DNA of 64,000 nt. Origin: Erigeron canadensis (taxonomy: Eukaryota > Streptophyta > Magnoliopsida > Asterales > Asteraceae). The notes under the pieces are model-generated. The model did no database searches. It was not told where the DNA came from and saw only the letters and a list, made by a program, of their open reading frames with translations. This document shows, piece by piece, positions 33,541-45,168 of this stretch. The position numbers and the translations under genes were made by a program. Location of the stretch: positions 15,624,001-15,688,000 of the forward strand of contig NC_057764.1 in NCBI RefSeq assembly GCF_010389155.1. The letters are read 5' to 3'. Numbering within the stretch: position 1 is the first letter of the stretch; each line of letters opens with the position of its first letter.

Positions 33541-34138
33541 CTCGTTATGTTTGAAAACGAGAACATGATTATAATATTATTATTCATGCAATCTTCTTTC
33601 ACTGTTGTTAATATCTTTGAAAGTATATTCTGGTTGTTTAGATTAATGCAGCCATTATGGTTCTTTTATCATCAATACTCTTATTTATACTATCTCCGAT
33701 TTGAAAAACCAAAAACTGAATCAACGGATTGGTTTGGTTTCGGCTTCAATTTCATATATAAAAACCAATGGTAAAAACCAAACCGACTTAAGTAATACTA
33801 TGTCCTTACGTGTTCTTCTTCAGCCAGAGATAAACGTCTAGCAAACGCATGACCATACACATCATCTATGTCATAATATGTGTATGATATATCACATTTA
33901 CTCTCCAATCATATGCCTTTGAATAATGACCATGCAACTTGAAAGGACAATTACATTTTTTCAATAAAACTTTTTTTGATGTTCGTCCTCCTCTTACGGT
34001 ATACTCTACCACCATCACACATGAATAATACCATAGAAATATCATCGCCTGCTTTTTTGTTTGATCTACCCTTGACTAGGAAATAAAACAACATTTTATA
34101 TAGTTATGAGTTATGACACTATTACACAAATGTAAATA

Positions 34139-34370
34139 GGACACCCTAAATAAAATCCGTTATTCTTATTGACTGGAACATATTACAGCCACCTAAATAG
34201 AACCCCCCAAATGGAGCCCGCTATCCTTATTAATTAGGTCATATTAAGGCTACCTAAATAGAACAGCCTAAATAGAACCCGTTTTTCTTATTAACCGGGA
34301 CATATTAAAGGCACCTAAACAATAACCCTAAATAAAACCTGCTTTTTTCAACACCGGTCATATTAAAACC
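34139..34370. repeat. Tandem repeat, ~60 bp x 4
   Basis: Four imperfect units, each reading roughly CCTAAATAGAACCCG, then CTTATTAA and CATATTAA, starting near 34143, 34191, 34252 and 34312. Located inside the DNA transposon core. Confidence 0.75.
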
Positions 34371-34782
34371 ACTTTTAGGAATCCTAATGAAACCTCAAGT
34401 TAAATAGAATTTGATTTTTGGTGTAAGACCATGGCCAACGTCCCGCCCTATTTCTTCTTAAATTTTTTAAACATTGGTCTTTCCCTCCCTCAAATTAGAT
34501 TTTCTCAAAATCAAAATCATGCCCTTAAAAAAAATCAAAATCATACAGACTAGCTATCTCTATCTTCCTTGACTCCTTTTAAGCCCATTGAATTAAAATG
34601 TCTCGTTGAGCGTTCTCTCACAATCATGTATGTCTTTTTTATCTTTTTCAAATTAGCCTCCATTAATTATTAGGGCTGATATTGTCAGATAAAAGGGGCG
34701 AATCTGTGAATGTCTTTCGTTCTTTCTGCCCTTAAATTGTCGGATAAAAGTGACATACAGGTAATAGGGGTATGAGAAAAAT

Positions 34783-35824
34783 TGTTGAAATTGTGTGAAC
34801 TTTCGTTGACCCGACTACCATATGTCTTCGGATCTTTGAGCCTGTAGGGTCATACACAATTGAACATATATAATATTTAACCATAAAGCTACAGAATGAT
34901 ATTTGATCATTTACGCATTTAATTAAATAGTTTTAATTAATTTATACGTTTATAAATTAACGCGAGTTAATTGAGGATAAACGGATAAAACGACAACCAT
35001 TATTTATAGTAGTCGATTAAAGTTAGTTTTAATTGATTGATAAATAACTTATTAATTAAATGAGTTTAATTTATTAATTGAGTTAACAGGTTGGATAATT
35101 AATAAATGTCCATATTTAATTAATAGTTAATTAATTAAATAAGGAAAGTCCGGTCTGACCCACATATTCTCATGGGGCGGTTCTAGATCAATCCTAGGAG
35201 GGGGAGGATGAAATTTGCAAGGGATTTTTAGGGTTTTTGGTTTCATAATTTGATTAGAATACTTCCCTATAAATACCTTATGAAATCCCTAATTAATTCA
35301 TTTATTCATAAATCCTTAACACAGACATAAAGGTGAAAATCTTATTTCTCCCTTTTGTGTGTGTCAAACAAAACATCCCAAAATAAGCAAAACCCCAAAA
35401 TTGTTTTAGCTATAGGGGTTCGAATTCCACTAGGTGGAATTGTAAGGATTTCGTTTGTTGTGGTCGTAAGCTTCAAGGTGTCTAGCAGATCCTTCGTTAA
35501 GACATTGTTCGTGTATGCACTTACGGAGGGTTCCACACTTGGAATCTCGTTTCCGAAATCTTCCACATCACGAGGGATCTTGTCTACCGCAACGAGGTCA
35601 GTTTTGTATTTATTAAGTTACTTATATTGCATTGCATGGTGATCTTGGTCCGAGATGTTAGAACTATTAAATGTCTCTTAAAATATTACCACACGTTTTT
35701 AATAGTTGCTAATAGTTTATTAACACGCTTCCGCTTAGCAATTTGATTTGTATTTTAAAATTTGTTTTAAAACTGGGTCGTTACCCGACCCCTTTTATGT
35801 TAGCCGATTAATGAAATCCCAACA
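34783..35824 (+). repeat. Solo LTR, copia-like (1042 bp)
   Basis: Starts TGTTGAAATTGTGTG and ends AAATCCCAACA. The flanks AAAAT and AAAGT form a 5-bp duplication with one mismatch. TATA box CCTATAAATACC (near 35270). No internal sequence adjoins it, so it is probably a recombination product. Related to the LTR at 28227-29176. Small frames in it (35342-35642) are chance. Confidence 0.65.
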
Positions 35825-36065
35825 AAAGTGTGGGGTCAGATGGGGCAAATTTCGCCCCTTTTGCTTATAAATTCCCCCCTTCTGCTCAAAATTTTGCCCA
35901 TTCTGCTCTGACATATCAGGTTGAAGTGACGTAAAGTTGACAACATTAAAATAAAAAATGTCAGGTCAAATGAGGCGAAATTCGCCCCCTCTGCTCTTAA
36001 AATTCGCCCCTTCTGAGAGATGTCAATAGAAAAAAAAAGGTATCAATAGGAAGCCCCTTTGTTTA

Positions 36066-36889
36066 TTTAAAAAACGATTGCCGAGTAGCCGACCAGCTTT
36101 TCTGCCCATAAATCCTGTTTTAGCTTTACTATATTTTATACCAATTCAAAGACAAGTTTGTTGTCATATTAAATTTTCTATAAACTAGTTAAACTAGTTC
36201 TACAATGATCACATCATCATTCAGTTTACCATGTCAAGTTAAAGAAAATATCTAGAACATCATCTGTTTATCTATGTCGCCCGGAGTAAAAAAATATCTT
36301 AAACTAATACAGGCAATTTAACATATATATATGATGAATCATCATATAGAAATTATTTTTCACTGAGATTAGTTACAAATCCTAATCAACGTTTCCTTAA
36401 AGTTTAATTTGATAAATTCCTTGATGAGTTAGGAATAAAATCTTTATTTTATCAATTTTTTTGGATAAATCTGAGTGATAAACCTTAAAATGATAGAAAT
36501 AAATGTTAATTTCTTTCATTGAATTTTTATCATCAGTTTTTCTTAGAAACCGTTATCGATCCATGACACCATGGTTTAGTTGCAACTTTTGGTCCTTTTT
36601 AGCAGTATTATCTATTGGCATCCGTTAAATGCTCCATATGCCGTCATTGTGGTCATATTCTAGTTGTTTTGGAGTTTTTTACTTTGTGATTTTTTTTAGA
36701 AGATCAAAAGTTTGAACCTACCACATGTAAATATGGCGAGGGAATGTTAAGAAAGCTATACTCATCTACACATGAGACAATAAACTCTTTGGGGCATTGC
36801 CCGCTATGATTCGAACCCGACATGAATGCACCAAAGTTTGAATCGTTGGTCACTTATCCGTTCTGCCTTAAAATAAATTAGAAAGGTGC
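36066..36889. other. AT-rich intergenic DNA
   Basis: No gene seen. A fragment near 36800-36820 reads GGGTTCGAATCAT on the minus strand, like a tRNA T-arm, but without the rest of a tRNA or SINE. Confidence 0.3.
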
Positions 36890-37092
36890 GGCGGTGACAG
36901 GTGGTAGTGGCGTGCGGCGATAACGGGTGGTAGTGGCATGCGGCTGTAACGGCAGTGGTGGAGGTGATAGTGGCGATGGCAATGTAATGCCGTCGACAAT
37001 GGCAGTAACGAATGTTAGCGTGCACGCGGTAGCATCGACGGTGGCGGTGGTGACGGTGGCGGTGGCGGCGATTGGTGGTGATGGTGGCGCCA
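36890..37092. repeat. GGTGGC/GGTGAC-type simple repeat
   Basis: Imperfect runs of GGTGGYGGYG and GTAGTGGCATGCGG make a GC-rich minisatellite in AT-rich surroundings. Minus-strand frames through it (Thr/Ala/His-rich) are low-complexity artefacts. Confidence 0.7.
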
Positions 37093-37990
37093 ACAAGTAG
37101 TGTAAGTTATTAATATAATGTGGTTTTGATAAAGTGTATAATATTGAAACTTAAAATTCAATGACATGAGATTTGCTGTATAAATTAATACGAGACAATA
37201 AAGTACCCGTGTATTATGGCGGTGAGATGGTGGGGGTGATAGGTCATAGAGTATAATAGATAATAGGAGGTGATTGGTTATAGAGTGTGTTAGCCAAATG
37301 CCTTGGCCGTTCGGGCTCCGCCCTTGAATTTAAAAATTTGTCGAAAGTATATCGAATGACATATCTAATGAAAGAGAATGAAATTTAAAGAACACCTATA
37401 ATTTTTATAATTTATCAATATATAGTTTTTGAAATAAAAGATTTTGAATGAATTAGAAGAATAAAATAATTAATGAAGGAGAGAGAAAAATAAATGATTG
37501 AGATTTGAGGAGTGAAAAAAAAATGAGTGGTTGAGATTTATTTTAAAGGTATTATTTGAATGTCAAATTTTAAAAAGTTGAAAGTTCAAAAATGGATTTG
37601 TTTTATAATATAGTATAGATATAGATAGATACTTAGATTATAGTTTGCATTTGTGTGGGTTGAAATTGTTAGGGGTATTTTGGGTACATTAAATAAATGA
37701 ATGTAAAGAATGTTGAATTTGTGGGGGGTGATTTAAGTATTTAAAAATCTTAATTAAATAAGGAGAATGATTGAATTTGTTTTATAAGGTATTATAGATA
37801 TAGATATAGATGATATATATGTCTCTCAGATAAATCAGTGTCATTTTATAAAGGAACCACTCTTGCAATCAACTCGAATTCAAACGTTCTACCAAATACA
37901 CCTAATACCCTTATTAAATGCATCCTGCCACCTACAAGTTTTTATTTCCAAAGTTTTATATTCGTAATTTTGTAGAGTAAACTAGCTAAT
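37093..37990. other. AT-rich repeat DNA, unclassified
   Basis: It has a GTTCGGGCTCCGCCC hairpin-like word near 37308 and two ATAGATATAGATAGAT runs (37610 and 37795), as often seen at ends of small plant DNA elements. No pair of ends could be established. Confidence 0.3.
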
Positions 37991-37999
37991 TGAAACGAC

Positions 38000-39850
38000 T
38001 CGACTCAATTTAGGAAAATACGATTTTTTAAATTTTTTTTTTTGTTTTGGCCGTAAATTTATGATCCATGGCCGTAAATTTATGGCTTAAAATACATCTA
38101 GCCGTAAAATTTGCAACGTAATTTGCTCTTGGATTTTTTTCGTCCCTGTTTGAAAACAACTCAAAATTGCAAGGGCCGTAAATTTACGCTCCCATGTAAA
38201 TCAATGGGCCGTAAATTTATGGTCAGGGACCGTAAATGTATGGTCTGACCTGCACATTTCCATTTTAGCCAAAAATTCATATTTCACTTTCAATGCTTCA
38301 AATTCTTTAAACCAAAACACCAAAATGAGTAAAATTATATATTACAACATAATTGATAGTCCAAAACCTTAACCATTGAAATATACATTAAAACGACCAA
38401 ACGGGTCATTCGCCCGTAGTTAACAAAAGTGGCAAATGGGTGATTTAACCCTTTTTAGTTGCATACATAATTCAACAAAACTAATGACTTCCAAAACATA
38501 ATAATATATTTGTTTTACCAAAAACAACAAGTATCAAGAGCCAAAATGTACCAAGGAATTGTCTACACCATTACCCAAGATGTCAACCTTCAAAAGCAAT
38601 AATCAACAATCTTCTATCTTAGCTTTACTTGATCAACTCCTTCTCCTTGCTACTACCACTTCCTATAAAAGTTAAACAACTAAAAATGTAAGCAATAAAG
38701 CTTAGTAAATGCATATATGTATGGTCAAAATATCTATATAACTATAACACAATAAAAGCACTTGAGCCATTCAATTAACAACCAAAACAACAATATCAAA
38801 TCATGATCATATTACTTCTACTTGACCAAGGACATATGCTAGTAGGTATCTCATCATCTACTAGTCTTATACTCAATGTATGCTAGTAGGTATATCATCA
38901 TCTACTAGTCTTGCATAAAACCAATGTATATGCTAGTAGGTATATCATCATCTACTAGTCTTACACAAATTTAATATACAAATGAAGTCATAGGAATTAT
39001 TCATTAATGACCTCCATATTACAACTATGAAATTATACATATGCACTCACCTTGATTATGGCTAGTTGATACTAGATGGCTATTAGACTCAATACAATGA
39101 TCTTCACCACCTATACACAATTCAACACATATTATATATAACTATGAGTTTCATGAACTCCTTTCTTTCACATTTTCTAACTAAATTCACCATAACATTA
39201 ATTACTATGGTGTTTGACTATACCATTTCATAATTTTCATAATAATTTCATAACATTCTTCTCGCCAAACACCTAAAATGTGTAGCTTATCACTATGGGG
39301 TTTTACCATAAAGGCTTTATTTTCATTAACCCCAAATTCTCCCATTCTTTATATTTTCTTTAGGGTTCATCAAATTCCCCAAGTATGATGAAATCCCCAA
39401 TTTCACTATTTAAGAACCCTAATTTCAACAATAAAACCCTAACTTATAATTCAATAATTAAAGGGAATTCCTTACCTCAAAGAACAATCAAGCAAACTAT
39501 AAAATCTTCAAATTTCTTCTTCTTTCTCCTTGAAATTTTTGGCCACCACAACCATAATATGAACCCTCAATTGCTTATTTATTATTTGAATTAACTAATT
39601 GAAATTAGAAGAATTATTTTATGTCTTACTCTTTGATTAATCAAAAGAGATTAGAAGAATTAAAAGAAAGATGGAGAAGTTTGTAGAGAATAATGAGGAT
39701 AAGGGTTCATCAACTAAAGTGGTTGGGTTATCCCTCCTGATGGCCACGTTTTCTTTTAAAATAAAAGGGTATTATACCCGCTAGCCACTAAAGTTCCAAC
39801 TAAAATAACTCCTTATCTTAAAACAAAATAATAGGAAATTAATTTAATGT
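38000..39850 (-). repeat. Chromovirus-like LTR remnant 1
   Basis: Read on the minus strand it has a leader-like region near 39700-39480 (CT-rich, AAACCCTAA), then GTGAGTGCATATGT and a long non-coding tail. This is the same order of landmarks (ACTCACCTTGAT on the plus strand at ~39050, AGTAAATGCAT at ~38705) as the repeats at 39857 and 60476. It includes a cluster of CCGTAAATTTA words (38051-38255). The assignment to a Tekay/Del-type LTR is by architecture only. Confidence 0.4.
38836..38962. repeat. Three-copy hairpin tandem repeat
   Basis: ATGCTAGTAGGTATATCATC with a following ATCTACTAGTCTT occurs three times (starts 38836, 38880, 38930). In each unit CTAGTAG and CTACTAG are inverted and can form a 7-bp stem. 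Confidence 0.85.
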
Positions 39851-39856
39851 TAAAAC

Positions 39857-41587
39857 TGTAACACCCCAACTAAGGCGGGACGATGAGATGTACAGAAAGT
39901 CGAGTATTCAAAACAAGGATTATAATAACATTCACCATAGCTTTATTTGATAAAAAGGAATTTACAAATGTACAAGCATGTGAACCAATTTCCAAGTACA
40001 AATGCGTCCACCATACTTTAATATTAAGTTCGCGAAACAAATATCAAGCACATGAATAGTATACTACAATGATCAAGGCGGATTCCATTGCCCATCACAA
40101 GGTTTGATATTCGACTCCAAAAGGCAATACAAACAATCATGATGCATATAAATCCTCAAAGCTTATGCTAATTCCTGAAAAGCATGAAGAAAAAGTGTCA
40201 ACTACGAAAACGTAGTTGGTGAGTGCATAGGTTTTTATATAAATCTTGGTACATCACCGTTTTAATACTTAGAAAACCGATTACTATTACATTTTGAAGT
40301 ACCCAAACCATATGACCGACAAAAAAATTCTCATATCATATTATCGAGTTTTTTCCAAATAACACAATGTTATTTAAAACGTTCAAAATCCATGGTAATT
40401 ATAAAGTTCTCATTTGTCAAATCTTCTTGAGGGAAAAATATATCAAATGATTAATCATTTATCACATCGAAACCATTCGGTCATCAATATTTCAATATCA
40501 CCAATTTCAATGACTTTCAAGATTTCATATGAGGGACGATACCCAAACCGTATGTTCAAATCAAAATATTCAAACATATTAATATCAATTTCATTTAGCC
40601 ACCCGGGCATAATTTAATATCAATTTCATTTAACCACGAGGGCATAATTTACATAGTTTTTGATGAGTAAATGCTTGAGCCACTACTACTACCTTTTCAT
40701 GTCCAAACAATATGTTATTTCATTTCATTTCATTACACGAGCTGTCAATCAAATGCTTTAATTACAATTGGGGTTGTGCCATGGAGACGACCATTTAAAT
40801 TTAAGGTAGCTAGAACACCGCTCCGGTCGGACTGGAAGAGAAGGTCGTCACAAAGGCAACCAACCTTCCACTATAACGCTCCGGGTGGGTGGACGAAACC
40901 TAGATGCGCAACTCTCTAACTACAGGCCTCCACTTTTGGAGTAAATAGTAGTGTACCGAAAGAAAACGGGTTGACAGAACTCAAGCTCATCATAAAACAT
41001 TTATCACCTTGAACATACAAAACAATTCCATTTCATAATCATTATATCAAGAATGATTTCATATATATATATATATACATATAAGCAGTTTAATTTATAT
41101 ATCATGCTTTTCACCCCGATAGTTAAACACATAAAAATAGTGTGAAAGGGGGCTATGACTCACCTTGATATGCCGAGCATTATATCTATTTATCCAAAAT
41201 GGGTACTTCCCATCTATTGTTTCCTTGATCATATATTCCATCATGGTCCTCATCCACATTTCAAAGCTAAGACTATTCCTACGAGAGGACTAATATACAT
41301 AAGTTCCTATCTTAAGCCATTACCTAGAAATGCCACTTTCATTATGATGCTATAAATTATGGGATCCAAGTATATTTCTAACATTCGCATCGTTTTGGTT
41401 GTAGAGATTTATGGTGAAAAAGGTTACTTTCATTACATGCGTAGTTATAAGTTGTTAGATTTTTGGTAACTTGGCTTCATTTGTGGTTTCACTTGATATA
41501 TTAGGTTATCATATAGAAATTCCATATTAAGTTATGTTATCCTTATTCATCTATTGTTGTCTTATCCTTATCATATAAAAATTCCAG
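39857..41587 (-). repeat. Chromovirus-like LTR 2
   Basis: Starts on the plus strand with TGTAACACCCCAACTAAGGC, i.e. a minus-strand LTR ending GGGGTGTTACA. It shares with the repeat at 60476 several long conserved blocks: GAAAAAGTGTCAACTACGA, TGAGCCACTACTACTACC, CTACAGGCCTCCACTTT and GTAAATAGTAGTGTACCGA. No primer site or internal region follows. The right side runs up to the truncated end of sirevirus D at ~41587. Confidence 0.5.
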
Positions 41588-42414
41588 ATGAGGTCAACTG
41601 GGTTGAGGTCCCTCAGATATTCACACATTGAAAAATGAGTTGTATTTACAGAGTACTCATTCTTCAAGGCCCTTCTGAATATGATGGACAGAAATTGAAT
41701 GTATGGAATGAAGGCCTTCATGCTCTTGACCCTCAATCTGTCCACTAGATCATTAAAGAAAATCTGGGCAAAGTCCACCCTGTACCCATTCCATAAGCAG
41801 TAAGCAATCTGGAGTTGTGTCTGGTTTATCTGATCTAAACCTCCAGAACTGCCACCCAAACACTCAACAAGATGAGTGAAGAAATATCTCCATGAATCTG
41901 TTAGCCTGCTCATATATACAGTGCCCTTCCTGAGCAGCTGACCATTCTCATCCACTATTTCTGTGTGCCCTATCAACCTGCACACTTCCCTGGTATTGAT
42001 TCCAGATGGAATCTCAATGGGCATTTCATTCTCATCGAAGTAATTCATCCTCAGGGCATCTTTGAGGGAATCAACAGTAATGGTGAAGTGTTTGGTGCAT
42101 TGTTTTAATGTGTAGTGGATGGATTCATCACTTTCCACGTACACAGCAGTATACCAGAATTCACAAAGATAGTCATGATACATTTTGCCCTGATTTAGGG
42201 TTAGGGCACCATAAAGTGGACTACTCAAGAAGAAGGTGTTCAACCTTCCAATGATTGAAGTTGCAGTGTGATTTGTTGAGAGTTTTGCCATCCAGTTATT
42301 CATGTTTATGCGGATGGCATCGGCAAAAAGAGATATATGATTTGCCTTCTTGACATTATCAGCAGGAGTATAATTTGCGGTTGGAAGATTTTTAGGAGAT
42401 GGTTTAGGAGCCAT
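41588..42414 (-). pseudogene. Accessory ORF, truncated (copy D)
   Basis: ATG at 42414 (MAPKPSPKNLPTANYTPADN). About 275 uninterrupted codons are homologous to the first segment in copy B, with the shared words HDYLCEFWYTA, LGGSSGGLDQIN and YCLWNGYRVDFAQIFF. Homology ends at LRDLNPVDLIW, after which the frame runs a few codons into flanking DNA and stops at 41551. There is no stop or frameshift within the retained part, although gag and pol of this element are broken. Function unknown. Confidence 0.75.
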
Positions 42415-42583
42415 TTTAGATATATGAAAATGAAAGTGAAGGAATTTAAGATTGAAAACAGAAATTTAATAAGAGAGATGATGATGATTGGAGAGTAAAT
42501 GAAGAAGGAAATAAATGAAGGAATTTGAACATATGGGAGTAAATGATTTTCGAGATGAAACTGAAAGTGAAGGTAAATGTGGG

Positions 42584-42794
42584 TATTTATAGAGGAAAGA
42601 GAAAATGGAATTCAAAACGGTAATTTTGAAAAATTTCAAAACAATTTTGATCGGTTTTGACATCCGCATTTAATGTTTCCCATCACACATAAATGTATGA
42701 CGGTTGACAGCCCACAAAAATTACCAACTTGCACTTTTTGTCTTCCCAAGGTAACAAAACCATCATTTAAATTGAAAAAGTCATGCCACGTAAG
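42584..42794 (-). promoter_or_regulatory. Putative internal promoter of the accessory ORF (copy D)
   Basis: Minus strand CTATAAATACCCACA (TATA at 42584-42591), 170 bp before the ATG, with a CT-rich leader. Upstream blocks at 42667-42703 and 42775-42794 (CTTACGTGGCATGACTTTTT) match copy B's 9949-9993 and 10052-10071 in order and spacing. ACGTGGC resembles a G-box/ABRE core. Confidence 0.55.
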
Positions 42795-43184
42795 GAGAAC
42801 AATAACTGTCCAGATGAAAAATTTGTAAGGTTGGCATGCACTATCCTTAAGTATTAAAAAAAATAATTTGACACATAAAGACTCATTTTAATGCATCTGG
42901 AGGTTGACTGGACACTCCAGTTTCACTGGTGGATTAGGCCAGTAGAACATGCATTAATGGTACACTGGAGGGACACTCCAGTAAGTACCCAGATTTGACC
43001 ATTCTGGTAATCCTCAAACACGCACATCAACTAATATAAACAAATGATAGGGACACATTTACAAAGCAACTGAAGTCACTTCAAACATGCACATCAACTT
43101 ATCCAGTATTAATGAGAGGGACACATTTACAAGGTACTAGAAACATTTTTCAGAAAAATTTGTCCAGTGAGAAAATAAATTAAT

Positions 43185-43196
43185 AAATTCCCCTTG
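43185..43196 (-). promoter_or_regulatory. Internal polypurine-tract-like motif (copy D)
   Basis: CAAGGGGAATTT on the minus strand, ~135 bp past the end of the pol frame, at the same place as the TAGGGGGAAAA of copy B. Confidence 0.4.
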
Positions 43197-43329
43197 AAAC
43201 TTAGATATATAAAAAAAAATGTGGTCTGAGTCTTTCCCTCTGGAATGGTGATCCATAAATCTATCAGTGCAAAGATAGTATCACAAAGGCGTTCGATAGC
43301 TTTACTAGTATAGATTTATAAATCTAGAA

Positions 43330-45066
43330 TCAAAGAACCCTGCCAGTGTCACAAAGGCGTTCATAACAAGGTTCCAGATTAAGGGTCAACATTCCCAACT
43401 CACTGACAAGATTTTGAAAAGTTTTCTCATCCAAAGGTTTTGTAAATATGTCAGCAAGTTGTTTATCAGTGGGAATAAAGTGGATTTCAACATCATTTTT
43501 CATTACATGATCGCGAATAAAATGATACTTGACATCAATGTGTTTCGTCTTGGAATGCATGACTGGATTGTTTGAGATAGCAATGGCACTGGTATTGTCA
43601 TAAAAGATAGGATTCTTTGAATACTTAGTACCATAATCAAGTAACTGGTGCTTCATCCAGAGTATCCGAGCACAACAACTGGCTGCAGATACATATTCTG
43701 TTTCAGCAGTGGATAAAGAAACTGAAGTTTGTTTCTTACTGGTCCAGCTCACCAGTTTGCCACCAAGGAAATGACATCCACCAGTAGTGGATTTCCTGTT
43801 TATCTTACAACCTGCATAATCTGAATCTGAATAACCCATTAGATCTAAGCCTGAGCCTTTGGGATACCAAAGACCCAAACTGGGAGTACCATTAAGGTAC
43901 TTCAAAATGCGCTTTATAGTCGCCAGATGAGATTCTTTTGGGTTAGACTGATATCTGGCACAAAGACATGTTGCAAACATTATATCTGGTCTACTGGCAG
44001 TTAAATACATTAGTGAACCAATCATGCCTCTATAGGCAGGTGTTCACTGACTTCCCATCAGGGTCTGAATCTATTGTCAAAGGTGCAGAAATTGGAGTTG
44101 ATTTTGAAGGTGAAAAATTCTCTAACATATTTTTCTTAAAATATCTCTAACATATTTTTCTTGATTAATAAAAATACCATCACTGGTTTGTTTAATCTGG
44201 AGTCCAAGAAAAAATGTTAATTCACCCATTAAATTCATTTCAAATTTAGAAGACATGATTTTTGAAAATTTCTTACACAAAGATTCATCAGTAGAACCAA
44301 AAATAATATCATCAACATAAACTTGTACCAACAGAAGATTACCTCTTTCACGAAGAATAAATAAGGTATTGTCAATTGCACCTATTTTGAAACCGTTTTC
44401 TGATAAGTGTTTGGTCAGAGTATCATACCAGGCTCGAGGGGCTTTTCTGAGGCCATACAGTGCCTTGTCCAGACGATATACCCAATGTGGATGCTTTTCA
44501 TCAATGAAGCCTGGAGGTCGCTTGACAAAAACTTCTTCTTCTAATTCTCCATTCAAAAATGCACTTTTGACGTCCATCTGGTAGACCTTGAACTTATGAT
44601 GAGCAGCAAAGGCTAAAAATATTCTGATGGCTTCTAACCTTGAAACTGGTGCAAATGATTCTTCAAAGTCAAGGTCTGTCTGGACATACCCTTGTGCCAC
44701 CAATCTGGCCTTATTTCTGATCACATGACCATCTTCATCAACCTTATTCCTGAAGACCCATCTGGTTCCAATTGGTTCTTTCTTGCCAACTGGAGGAGGA
44801 ACCAGATTCCAAACTTTATTTCGTTCGAACTGGTGAAACTCTTCTTGCATAGCTATCACCCAGCTTGGGTCACTCATTGCCTCGTCAATCTTCTTCGGTT
44901 CAATCAGTGATAAGAAGCTGACATATAAACATTGTTCACTGGAGGCACTTCTGGTCTGAACGCCTCTACTGGAGTCACCGATAATCTGGTTGATTGGGTG
45001 AGCTTTTGTCCAGTTAGAGTATTGACCAGGATTGTTTCTTACAACAATATCAGTGCAAGAGTTCAA
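43330..45066 (-). pseudogene. pol: copia reverse transcriptase-RNase H (copy D)
   Basis: RT with [38 protein letters not shown] and catalytic YVDDIIFGS in one frame (44122-45066), then RNase H in another (43330-44025) with YSDSDYAGCK and KTKHIDVKYHFIRDHV. The break at ~44030-44150 includes a ~25-bp local duplication of CTCTAACATATTTTTCTT. The order and length match copy B. Confidence 0.9.
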
Positions 45067-45168
45067 TTGATTCTCTGGAGTAGGATCTTGCCAGACAACT
45101 TCAGCATCTTCATCAGAATCTGTAAGATCACGATTTGCATCATGAAATTCTTCATTTAAAGGTATTTC

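Larger units (their letters stand above)
32418..36057. mobile_element. DNA transposon with 8-bp target duplication, subterminal palindromes and nested LTRs
   Basis: TTTGTTTA is repeated perfectly at 32410-32417 and 36058-36065. Inside are inverted ends GGGGCGTACTATTGACACC and (reverse complement) GGGGCTTCCTATTGATACC, each followed by a second CTATTGAC and by GGGGCGAA/TTCGCCCC palindromes. An 8-bp duplication suits the hAT superfamily, though the ends lack a classic CAGGG start. Two solo LTRs (32913-33540 and 34783-35824) are nested inside, leaving a core near 2 kb. The core has ACCGAAA-rich stretches on both sides of the first LTR and a tandem repeat, but no transposase. A non-autonomous element is likely. 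Confidence 0.65.

Noticed and set aside
36790..36860. Possible tRNA gene or SINE (GGGTTCGAATCAT on the minus strand)
   Set aside because: Only a T-arm-like piece is present; no acceptor stem, anticodon arm or matching box A at proper distance.
36804..37096. Minus-strand Thr/Ala/His-rich ORFs
   Set aside because: They are translations of a GGTGGC-type simple repeat.
38836..38962. CRISPR-like array (three repeats with spacers)
   Set aside because: Plant nuclear DNA; only three imperfect units with short, related spacers inside a retrotransposon remnant.
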